DNA of 64,000 nucleotides, from assembly GCA_963576565.1 (NCBI GenBank), contig OY755045.1, positions 8,489,477 to 8,553,476 of the forward strand, written 5' to 3'. This document shows positions 1-9,800 of this stretch, piece by piece (within the stretch, counting starts at the first letter, position 1; every line of letters starts with the position of its first letter). A model generated the notes under the pieces. The model saw nothing but the letters and a program-made list of their open reading frames with translations, ran no database searches and was not told the DNA's origin. Made by a program: the position numbers and the translations under genes. Origin of the DNA: Aspidapion aeneum. Its lineage: Eukaryota; Arthropoda; Insecta; Coleoptera; Brentidae.

Positions 1-496
1 ACCCGTGAATTTAAAAATCAAACAAGTTTCGTGGCTAATCGGGCAAAAAGGAGTTTTTTTGTTTCCCTTATATTTTTCCGTGGGTAGCCTGAAAGCTAAA
101 CCTCACGGGGGTCCAAGATCTAATGGACACCTAATAAGTGTTGACAGTTAACCGTTTCGTCCTTATGGGACTCCTCAGAACACTGCTGGTCGATGTGACA
201 AATCTTGCGAAGTTAATCAGACGGTTTTGTCTCTAATTAAATGTAATTAGTGAGCGAACTATAGCAAGAGGCGCCATCTACCGAGATACGAGAGAAACAA
301 AAAAACCAAAAGCAGGCGAAAGAAAACACTGCTATACAATATCGATCACAACAACAACTATAGTCCGTGACCTACGACAGCTCTTTGTCTTTCAGGCCGG
401 ATCAACACAGATTGCATTTTTACCCGTCTTCAAGACAGTGAGCGTCAATCAACGGAATTTTTAAGCCAAATAATACTAACAAACGTGGAATTTCGT
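1..496 (-). repeat. Rep-A dispersed repeat unit
   Basis: This is the reverse complement of the sequence that starts each unit of the array at 56248-59853. Shared landmarks are the block around ATCTACCGAGATACGAGAG (near 277-295), the GGACTCCTCAGAAC block and the AAGCCAAATAATACTAA end near 462-480. The first 47 bases recur exactly at 497-543, so the window opens at a boundary between two tandem or overlapping Rep-A pieces. No protein is recognised. The class of element is unknown. Confidence 0.7.
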
Positions 497-543
497 ACCC
501 GTGAATTTAAAAATCAAACAAGTTTCGTGGCTAATCGGGCAAA
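497..543 (-). repeat. 47-bp direct repeat of bases 1-47
   Basis: This is an exact second copy of the window's first 47 bases, at a spacing of 496 bp, after which the sequences diverge. It marks the truncated start of a second Rep-A unit. Confidence 0.8.
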
Positions 544-664
544 GGCACAGTGTCCAGGCGGTGTATTCTGTGTGTGTAAAAACAAAATTTAGTTTGAGAT
601 ATGGGAAGGAATATCCCCTTTTTCCCCACCCGTAGATCAACGCCTGATTTATGGGTCTACTTAC

Positions 665-808
665 CGTATAGTCGTTGGTGATATCATCTGTGAGATAAAC
701 TGTACCAGTAAGGGTACTATCATCGTTAACTGTCATATCAAAGTCGTACTTATTTTTTCCTTCACTTTCGGAGCATTTTTTTACTGATAGAAGTTTTACG
801 TATTTACC
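665..808 (-). CDS. Orphan internal exon of a secreted-protein paralogue (DUF1091/MD-2-like, inferred)
   Basis: A 144-bp, 48-codon open exon reads right to left. A polypyrimidine run ending in AAG lies just upstream (809-820), and a consensus GTAAGT donor at 664-659 follows directly. Both boundaries are phase 0. The peptide starts GKYVKLLSVKKCSES and ends TDDITNDYT. It is 34/48 identical to the exon at 28236-28379, and the same exon phase and the pattern VK-x(6)-C-x2-S suggest it corresponds to exon 2 (11040-11192) of the complete gene on the other strand. The family assignment is inference from exon structure and cysteine placement. No exon 1 or exon 3 was found nearby. Downstream exons would lie left of the window or have been lost to repeats. 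It may belong to a live gene or be a relic, but it has no stop or frameshift. Confidence 0.6.
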
Positions 809-892
809 CTTAAAAAAAAACTTTGGGGTTATTTTTACCTACTTAGCTCGCACAGCAATGATTCTCTAGTTTAATATTTTCGACGAAATTTT

Positions 893-1716
893 GGAAGTGT
901 AAACTTTTTTAGGCGCGTTTAGCAGTTTTTAAACTGAGCCGTCAGGCTCGGCTATGTAACGCTCATTCGGGTGAAGTCGGCTCGAGTCGACTAACTGTAA
1001 GCGGAACATTCAGCGAGCGATATTGTCACAGAGAAAAATGGATCTAGGGGTCTTTAGTTTGGGGGCGTAGAAAATTATCGGAAACGGGGGAAGTTTAATC
1101 ATATATTTCGTTTATAATTATACAGCGGATGAATCGACAGAAATTATAGCCTACGCTAACCTACCCAAAAAAAATATGGAGAACCATAAATACGGCCATT
1201 AGGGCCTTACTGTGAATTATGCCGGGTAGGACTCGGGGGACGCAGTACACAGGACCACAGGTTCAGGGTTAAAAAAAGAGACGACGTCCAGAAACTGGTT
1301 ACGAAGCTCAGCGGACGTCCAGAAACTGGTTACGAACGCTTAATTAAGGGGCAAATGAGACGAAGTCCAGAAACTGGTTACGAAGCTCAGCAGGACGTCC
1401 AGAAACTGGTTACGAACGCTTAGTTAGGAGTGGACCCAGGTACTGGTCACTTGTATGTTGTGTTACATCTCCTTTTATATTAAATTATTGCAAATTCAGC
1501 AATATTGCTAGTGACGATGGTTTTCGATACTTAGGTACCACAATTATTATTATTGCCAAAACTTGTTATTTTATAATAATAGATGCACGCCTTTAATTTA
1601 TAAGTGCATCTGTTTTGTTTAGATAAATGTTTTTTGGGATAGTTTAATTATGATCTGTGTGACAATATGATAATGCAGATGAAGGCCAGTATTATTAATT
1701 TCGCCTTGTTGCAGTT
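893..1716. mobile_element. Nested element with GAAGTGTAAACT inverted ends
   Basis: The left end GAAGTGTAAACT and the right end AGTTTACATTTC are imperfect inverted repeats. The same element lies inside the Rep-B copy at 33765-34800, where its interior is partly replaced by an RTE fragment. It carries the block GAGCCGTCAGGCTCGGC (near 935) and the short tandem array at 1279-1428. No transposase is seen, and the superfamily is unknown. Confidence 0.45.
1279..1428 (+). repeat. Two-level tandem repeat
   Basis: The core GTCCAGAAACTGGTTACGAA occurs four times. It alternates between two spacers (GCTCAGC and CGCTTAxTTA), giving a higher-order period of about 78 bp present twice. Confidence 0.8.
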
Positions 1717-2007
1717 TACATTTCTGCCGTGTGGTCTTAAGCACACACAAATTTTTTTCTATTTTGAGGTAACGCCGAAAATGTATTATTTGGGTGTATT
1801 TTGACCTATTTTAGCAATATCGTCGTGACGTCTGTCCGTGTGTGTGTGTTTGTTTGTCTGTAAGACGATAGCTCCTAAACCGCTGAACCGATTTTTTGGT
1901 AAAATAGGTTACAATACTGTACAGAGTTGACTATATTTCGGGCAAAATCCATTAATGCTAATGACAGTTTTTTCCATTGACTTCTGGGCCTTATACAACT
2001 CAATGGT

Positions 2008-2532
2008 TTTTTTATAAAACTATTTGGTTTTCTCTCTCCAACGTTGATCACAAGGATACGAATGATTCCTGTTTTGAACACGTCCTGACAATCTGCAGGA
2101 ACAGTGATCCATGCCAATCCACGACCGGTTTCGGCCTATTTGGGCCATCCTCAGGTGAATGCAGGCGATAGCTCCGTGTAGAGCATAAGTTGTGTAAAAC
2201 CAACAGAAACAACTACTCCGAAAACAGGGATCATTCGTATCCTTGTGACCAACGTCCCAAATAGTTTTAACAAGTTCCCAACGAAAGCATCAAATATCAG
2301 TATAATTCAAAATTCAATACCAGTAGGGGTATTTTCCCTCGGCGTAGTTGTTTCCGTTGGTTTCACACAACTTATGCTCTACACTAAGCTATCGCCTGCA
2401 TTCACCTAAGGATGGCTCAAAAAGGCCGAAACCGGTCGAGGATTGTCAGGACGTGTTCCAAACAGGAATCATTCGTATCCTTGTGATCAACGATCAAGAG
2501 AGTGAAAACCAAATAGTTTTAACAAGTTCCTA
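2008..2532. repeat. Inverted repeat with CCGGTTTCGGCC core (Penelope-associated, inferred)
   Basis: The left arm (about 2008-2225) and right arm (about 2337-2532) are reverse complements with scattered mismatches. The arms contain ACCGGTTTCGGCCTATTTGG and GGATGGC-type blocks, a motif pair that commonly accompanies Penelope-like elements. No open reading frame is convincing. Confidence 0.6.
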
Positions 2533-2721
2533 ACGAAAGCATCAAACCATCAGTATAATTCAATGCCGGTAAGGGTATTTTCCCTCGGAGTAGTTGTTTC
2601 TGTTGGTTTCACACAGTTTTTTCATAGATAAAAATTGAAATCATGCTAACTTTTTAACAGAGTGTCGCTTCAATATGCGGTTTTCGGAATATGGTAGAAC
2701 ACGTTTTTATCACTTATTTAT

Positions 2722-3785
2722 GTTTTTATTCGATTTACATCGATTTGCAGAAGGCATATGATAGAATATACCACTAAATCTAGTTTGGTAAGCGTTGGAA
2801 AACACAAACATAAGCGTACAACTATTTAAGGCCATCAAAGAGTTATACCGCAATAGTAAGGCAAAAGTTAAAATAAAAGCAAAACTAATCAAAGGCTTTC
2901 AAGTAAATAAAGGTTTTAAACAAGGTTGCTGTATCTCGCCTACGCTCTTCAAGATATACTTGGAACAAGTCCTTAAAGTGTGGAAGAGAAAATGCCAAAA
3001 CATGGGAATTCCGTTGGACGAAACCACCCTGTATACTTTATGTTTCGTCGATGATCAGATAGTAGTGGCTCAGGATTATGACGACCTCGAATATATGACA
3101 CGAAAACTAGTACAATAAGTGGGGACTAGAGGTTAATCTCAATAAGACAGAGTATATGTGTATCGGTGGAACGAAACAGGATCTAATCTTAAATACCGGG
3201 CAGCGAATTCAGTCCTGTGATGAGTACAAATACTTAGGTCTAAAAATTACAGCTGACGGAACAATAGACAAAGCTATAAAAGATCGAAACGTACAAGGAA
3301 GAAAAGCAATAACTTTATTAAATGGAATAATTTGGGACCAAAGTATATCAAAACATAACAAAAAGCTTATATATAACACCATTGTAAAAAGTATTATTAC
3401 ATACGGCTCAGAAGTATGGCCAATCAAGGATAGAATAGAAAAAATGCTTTCCGCTACGGAGATGGACTATTGGAGAAGAGCAGCAGGGAAATCAAAAAGA
3501 GAAAGAGTTACATATCAAAGAATAAGAGAAATTATGACTGAGTGAACGTACCTTAGTGGATGATATAAGAACAAAACAACTGGTGTGTTACGGACAATGA
3601 TGAAAGACTACCCAAAGAAATACTACAATGGAAACCAACTGGCCGAAGAAAACGAGGACGGCCAAGGAGAAGCTGGAGATAAGGAATAGACAGTGAAATA
3701 AGAATAAGAGGCCTAGATGATGAATTATGGGCAAACAGAAACGAGTGGAGATTGGGTATCGGAAGACGTAGAACGTTGTGAAACC
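2722..3785 (+). pseudogene. RTE-clade LINE fragment, RT to C-terminus, 5'-truncated
   Basis: Broken reading frames encode the end of the reverse transcriptase palm (KGFKQGCCISPTLFKIYLE, then a degenerate catalytic box with FVDD in place of FADD, then YMTRKL). The RTE-type C-terminal region follows: YKYLGLKIT, then YGSEVWPIKD, EMDYWRRAAG, RRKRGRPRRSW-like and GIGRRRTL. Breaks occur at about 3115 (stop), 3545 (stop and frameshift) and 3590. It is homologous to copies at 33827-34580 and, in reverse, 35829-37080. The 5' part with endonuclease is missing, as expected for target-primed reverse transcription, and an AT microsatellite follows directly. The catalytic Ala-to-Val change and stops make it non-functional. 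Confidence 0.88.
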
Positions 3786-3786
3786 G

Positions 3787-3788
<2 letters not shown>

Positions 3789-3837
<49 letters not shown>
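3789..3837. repeat. (AT)n microsatellite at LINE 3' end
   Basis: About 23 uninterrupted AT units directly follow the last LINE codons. It probably derives from the LINE tail. Confidence 0.9.
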
Positions 3838-3839
<2 letters not shown>

Positions 3840-3959
3840 TTGTTACTTGAAGTGTCCTAATGATCTATGAAGGTATTAGATCCATCATGGAATCATTTAT
3901 TAACTATAGGCTTTAATAGAATTTGAAAGATGTTTTTACACCAGTCAAATGTCTATACT

Positions 3960-4435
3960 TTTTACTATGTATTTATAAAAAAAAATCTGTGTATCGATAA
4001 TGATGGCCAACTTTTACTTACCCCTGCATAAACGCTATAAAAGTGGGAACAAGCCAGGAACAAAATTAAATGGGTAGACCATTGCATTTTTTGAAAATTT
4101 TTAATTAATTTAAATAAAAAATGCCCTAACGTAAGTAGTTACCTATTTAGTATTAAATAATATTGAGAAGAAGTTAATTATTGTAGCGAATTTTATACAA
4201 AGTTGTTAATAATAATAATTAAAGAAATTTTTGTTATTTCCGGTAACTACCTATTCTTAAAAAATTGTTATAATATTTAAAAAATCGGAAAAAAATGTAA
4301 AACAACTAAACAACAACAAACAATTAAAGTAAATAATTGTCTGGGTTTTCATTTTTTTAAAATATTTGAACAGTGGCAGATTCAGGGGGCAACAAGGCCA
4401 GAAGCACCTCTTTCGACATAAAACTTTTTTGTTTT
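3960..4435 (+). repeat. Fragment related to the interior of the Tc1/mariner-like element at 8982-10810
   Basis: The block with ACTTTTACTTACCCCTGCAT, GGAACAAGCCAGGAAC and CAGTGGCAGATTCAGGGGG recurs at about 9340-9680 (reverse) and 30120-30510 (forward). It carries no intact coding sequence. Confidence 0.55.
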
Positions 4436-4464
4436 TAGTAAAAAAATAGCAAATGTAAGTATGT

Positions 4465-4880
4465 AGGGTAAAGCTTTGTTTAAAACTCGACAATGATTGA
4501 GTAGAAACAGTTATTTTAAACACGACGTTTCGGCTAGTAAGTATTTCTAAACGTTTTTAAGTTTAAACTAAACAATCCAGGCTACTTCTATTACTTGGTC
4601 AGTCAGGTGTGACCGCCCGCCCTCTTTTAAATCCTAGGACACTTGTTTTCCTTAAGGAGTGGTTTCCATATGTTTGGTATGTCCGTTGAATGAAAACCTC
4701 TTTATTCTGCATTATAAACGCCTATGCGACTCCTTATGCAAAACTTTAACTTCTGACCATTAAAACCTGTGATCATTTGACCATGCATGATCCGCTAAAT
4801 AGGATTTTTCAATATCCCCTAATTGGGAACTTTTTAGACGTTCATTTACTCTAAACTGAAACGAAACGTCCTCTTCAGAG
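4465..4880 (-). pseudogene. Penelope-like element C-terminal fragment
   Basis: On the minus strand, residues such as SGLADHAW-like, WSEVKVLHKES and DIPNIWKPLLKE can be read in broken frames, followed by a 3' segment with CCGAAACGTCGTGTTTAAAA. The same order occurs at 44830-45260 on the + strand, downstream of a recognisable Penelope reverse transcriptase segment. This corresponds to the end of the GIY-YIG endonuclease region. There are several stops and it is inactive. Confidence 0.65.
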
Positions 4881-5429
4881 CGAACGAAGATCTGTTCTTC
4901 GACCTATCCCACTAAACTTCACTTTTTATGGACATGAAAAGTTTATTGTAAGTAATTAATCCAGGACTTAAAAAATAAAACTTTTCCGTTCACTCAGTTA
5001 CCTCCTAAGTCACCCTAGCCTCTCCCGTCCTCACTGGGAGGGGGAGGTATGAAAGTTAAAATTTGTTTCCTATAGAAATTACCACGAAGACACTTCTATA
5101 CAAATATCAATTTTCATTCAAATTTTGACTACCGAAAGGGGGTGATAGGGGCAACAAAGATAATGATACTTTTTTTGTAAAATTCAGGATTAGCGCCTAC
5201 AATTAGTCTACCTTCTGGGTTTCGCAATTTTTTTTATCGGGCTTTGTAATTAATGTATGAATTTCTGCCTAATAAAAAAATCATTACAATCTTTAACCAG
5301 AGCAGAAAAAAAACCAAAATATTTTTTTTTGGCAATATTGGAACAGTGGCTAATTAAAAGTGGACAGGGGGGGAATGTACCGCAATTTCTTATGAAATTT
5401 TTCTGCAACGCAACGTTTTCAATTGTTTT

Positions 5430-6480
5430 TACAAAAATCTGGGGCAAGGCAGTGCCCCGCCAGGATCGCGCAACTACTGTATCATATTTTCTTGAAACAT
5501 GAAAGTGAAAAAGAAATTTCAGCCCATATTTGTTCATCTAAAACACTACTTCGGAATAAGCTACGAAACTCAAACTTTGCACAGTCGTAGATCTTCATGG
5601 AGTTAACAGTGCCTCCAAGTTTCATGAAGTAGTAAAGTAGTTATGAAATTTCAAAAAACGTCGAAATTGCCACTAACTCACTCACTCACTCATGTTTAGA
5701 TCATCAAAATTCTACTGTACTTCCAGACAGGATACAAAGCTGAAATTTGGCAGACTGATAGAAATTATGACCAAATCCTTGGAAAATATCAAAAACCCCA
5801 AAATTCTATATTACTACCCTCTCCTATACATGTAAAGTTATGTAAAAGTAACATTGCCCACTTCCAGAAAGGCCAGAGAGCTGAGCTTTGGCAGACTGAT
5901 AGAATCTATGATAAAACTATAGAAAAAATTTAAAAACTCCAAAATTTTAATTTACTTTCCTCCCCTATAAATGAAAATTTATGTAAAATTAATATTGCCC
6001 ACTTCCAGAAACGCTAGAATATCAGCTTTGGAAGGCTGATACAAACTATGATAAAACAATGGGAAAAAATTAATAAACCTCAAATTTTCAAAAGGCATTG
6101 CAAAAGTTTTGTTCAATATTCCGCATATTTTACTACTTAAAAACTTAAATATTATCCAAATCCTTTAAAAAAGAAGTGAAATCATAACAAAAACATTTAG
6201 TGTATAAAAAGCCAAGTACGCTGAAATGATATTCCGTAAAAAGAATTGAGATAAAAGTAAAGCCAAGTTCTCCAATACAAATTTCAAAATGAAAGATTCT
6301 TACTAGTTTGGAAATGTTTTTCTAAACTTGGCTATTACGGCTGCAAATGACTGTTAGGCACAGTGCTAAATTGAATATTGTTTGGCTGTAATAGCAAAAG
6401 GTTAAAAAACATTTCCAAACGAGTAAGAACCATTCATTTTGAAATTTGTATTGGAGAACTTGGCTATGATTACTGTATTT
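5430..6480 (+). repeat. Rep-C composite: CACTCA block plus foldback end
   Basis: From about 5430 the sequence matches 32125-32830, 49010-49260 and 52395-52790. Shared features are TTTGCACAGTCGTAGA, the AACGTCGAAATTGCCACT plus CACTCA block, and repeated units with GAGCTTTGGCAGACTGATAG. The last 270 bp (6210-6480) form inverted arms around CCAAGTTCTCCAATACAAAT and TTGGAAATGTTTTTC. The tandem inner unit is about 125 bp. There is no coding signal. Confidence 0.65.
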
Positions 6481-6698
6481 TCCAAAAATGTTCCCATTGT
6501 AATTGCCTCTGGTTATAATTTTCGATGCTCAATCTTAATTAAAACAGTAAAGAAAAAATATTTTTGTTTTTTGTGAAATCCTGAGTCTGCCACTGTTTTT
6601 GAACATGTTGAATCATGCTTTGGGGTTTTTCCACTCTATCTAAGTATTTATATATTTTTCAAGGGTATAAAAATTATAAAACAACATTAAAAATTTCT

Positions 6699-6745
6699 AT
6701 ATATAAAGCATTGTACTGTATTGTGTTTTTAATTAATCAGTTTAA
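6699..6745 (+). promoter_or_regulatory. Putative core promoter of the four-exon gene
   Basis: TATATAAA at 6699-6706 lies about 30 bp before an arthropod-type initiator, TCAGTT, at 6737-6742. The start codon follows at 6785, leaving a 5' leader of roughly 45 bases. This is position and motif evidence only. Confidence 0.45.
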
Positions 6746-6784
6746 TTGAAATTTTTATTAAATTTTTTGTGAGAAAGAAAAAAT

Positions 6785-6853
6785 ATGAATATTTTAATAA
6801 ATTGCTTTATAGTTATTTTATTTGTGAATATTTTAAATGTTAAAAATTCCTCA
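6785..6853 (+). CDS. Exon 1 (signal peptide) of the four-exon gene
   Basis: It has 23 codons from ATG at 6785 and ends in TCA before a consensus GTAAGT. It encodes a short basic-poor start, a hydrophobic core (CFIVILFV) and a polar end (NVKNSS). A TATA box 86 bp upstream supports this start. Confidence 0.65.
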
Positions 6854-9800
6854 GTAAGTTCTAGTTATTAATACACACACACGACATCATGGCCCCCAAA
6901 ATATTGGTTTAAAATTTTCTTTATTAAAAGTTTTAAAAACAATTTTTTAAAATAATGAAAAAAAAACATCACTATGGAAAAATTTGCAAGGAAACAGAAT
7001 TTAAGCACTTTTTCGTAATTCATTGCAAATTTCTTCATAGTGATGTTTATTATTTTTACACGATCTAAAAATACACGTCTTAGTGAAAAAAAACTGCTAG
7101 AACTTGGAATAAGTTAAAAATCAAAAAATTGTCTTCAAAGTTTTAGCTTATGTAAAAAAATTAACTATACAAAAGTTTTTTATTACATATAACTTTTGTA
7201 TTCAACATCTTCCGATATAAGCTCTACTTTCGCTTTTCATGATCCTACCAGTTTATTTTTAGCTCACACATATACTATACTATAGTAGTGTGAGCTATGG
7301 TGATCCTAATTTTTTCGAGAAAAAAAAAGTTGTTCCGATTTCAAAAATTTTTATATATCTTTGCGTGTCAGATGATTTTGAAACTTTTTTGTTGCGCCGT
7401 CTGTCTGTCTGTCTGTCTGTCTGTATGTCTGTCTGTCTGTCTGTCTGTATGTCTGTCTGTAACGACCAACGCGCATAACTCAAAAACCGCTTGGCCGATT
7501 TTAATGAAATTTGGTACCTAGGCTAGGTATTGGGTCGAGATGGTCCCATTTAAAAATGAACGAGATCCACCGAACACAAACCAAATAAAAGGGTGGGGGT
7601 AGATTTCAAAAATTAGAGTTTATGTGAAAATATGGCTTGTGTGATATCAAACGAAAGGTAATTAAGTCTGGAGTTAAACAAAATACATTTTAATTTATTT
7701 AAAAAAAAGGGTGGGGGTATATTTCAAAAATTAGAGTTTAAGTGGAAATATGGCGTGTGTGATATCAAACGAAAGGTAATTGAGTCCGGAGTTTAACAAA
7801 ATACATTTTAGTTTTTGTTTTTTTAAGGGTGGGGGTAGATTTCAAAAATTTGAGATTAAGTCAAAACATGGCTTGTGTGGTATCAAACAAAAGGTAATTT
7901 AGTCTAGAGTTGAATAAAATATATTTCAGTTTTTAGTTATATTAGCTCACACGTACACTATAACTATAGTACCTAGTGTGAGCTTAGGGGCCCATATATT
8001 GGCAGAGTATCTTTAATTGCCTTTTAAAATATCTGCACTGGTAGTTTTTTCTGTCCTGCCTTTCTTTATAGATAAATTAATAAATTAGAATATATTTTTT
8101 CTAAATATGTGTAATTATCTATGGATTGTTGATCATGTCAGATTAACTTGGATCAACTGCAGCAACAACAGAAAACTTATGGCTCGTGTGTCTATCTATC
8201 TATCTATATAGCCTTCTTCAAATTAGTACAAATTAAAAAAAAAATACAAAAAAAACAAGGCTTGTCATCCTCCTAGTTTCTCGTTCTGTACTTTTGTCAA
8301 TTAAAAGTGATTTATAAGTTTTAATCTAAGCGATTATTGTTATCAAATATTTTTAAAAAATTTTTGTAAAAAATTGTAAATGCTATTTGCGTCAATAAAC
8401 AAAATTCAAATTCAATCCATCTTTTGACATAGGCCTTCCCCAATATCTTCCACTCTTCTCTGTCTGTCGCCGTGTTCATCCATCTAGTTCCCGCGTGTTT
8501 CTTCAAATCGTCCGCCCATCTCATTTGGGGTCTTCCCCTACTTCTTTTATTTTCCCAAGGTTTCCAGTTTAGAATACATTTGTTCCATCGATCGTCTTTC
8601 TGTCTGATATTATGACCGGCAAATTTCCATTTTAATTTTGCTACCACTCCTCTGACATCCCTTACTTTTGTTTTATTTCTTATCCATTTATTCCTTTTTT
8701 TATCTGTCAGCTTTACATGTAACATTTGTATTTCCATTGATCTTTGGGCTTTAGTTACCTTATTCATGTTTGATTTTGTAAGTGTCCAGGTCTGGGATCC
8801 ATAGGTAAGTACAGAAAAGATACATTGGTTATACACTTTCGTTTTGAGGTACTGAGGATATTTTTTATTTTTTAATATGTAGCTTAATTTACCGAATGCT
8901 GCCCAGGCCAATCTTACTCGTCTCTTGATTTCAACTGTTTGGTTTTCTGTTTTCAGTTTAATAATTTGTCCCAGGTATATAGAGTATGTTCCCCTAAGTT
9001 GGAATCATATGGAAAACTTTTTTATTATTAATTTTAGGAAAAAAGTTATTCTTCGTAAAAAGTTCTGCATTATCTAAAACTTTAGCATTTTGACTAAAGA
9101 CCCACATTGTCGGTCTTTAAACACTCCCTATTAATAATTAATTTTAAGATTTTTAAACTTAGCTACACATAAGAAATTTTTTTGGAAAATAAAATCTTTT
9201 TGTTTTATTTAAAAAGTTGCGTTGAATAAAAATGGAATGAAATTGTGGTACATGCATTTGGTATCTTTTTCCTAAAAAAAAATCAGATTTATGTCCGAAG
9301 GGATTCCCCCTGTACCCCAGAATCCGTCACTGTTTCAATATTTTAAAAAAAAGTGAAAACCCGCTCAATTATTTATTTTAATTAATGTTGTTTAGATTTT
9401 TAACATCTTTTCCTGCTCTTGTTAAAAATTGTCACATTCGTTTAAAAAATAAGTATGTATAGGTACCGGATTTAACAAAAATAGATGTAATTATTATTAT
9501 TATTATCATCAACATTTTTTTATAAAATTCGGTGTTTTAATAAATTCATTTTCAATATCATTTAAAACTAAATATGCAATGTTCTTTCCGATTCTTTTTG
9601 TTCCTGGCTTGTTCCTACTTTTATGGGGTTTATGCAGGGGTAAGTAAAAGTTGGCAATCATCATTGCTATTGCTAGCTATTGAAAAAACTTTTAATGATG
9701 CAATTGAAACCTTTTTGTTTTTTCGATACAGGATGTAAATATTAACATATTTTTGTAACTTTTCGTCATAGCGTCCTTAAAAATTACAACTCAGGCAATC

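Larger units (their letters stand above)
840..1975 (+). repeat. Rep-B dispersed element, interrupted
   Basis: The left part (about 840-893) and right part (about 1717-1975) match the Rep-B copy at 39711-39920. Shared features are the CGCACAGCAATG block, the GCAATATCGTCGTGACGTCTGTC block, a GT-rich run, and GATAGCTCCTAAACCGCTGA followed by CCGATTTT. A second element with inverted ends (893-1716) is inserted between the parts. Rep-B has no coding region that I can recognise. Confidence 0.55.

Noticed and set aside
2710..2892. Signal-peptide-like minus-strand frame (MISFAFILTFALLL)
   Set aside because: It is exactly antisense to the lysine-rich RTE reverse transcriptase fragment, which explains its hydrophobicity.
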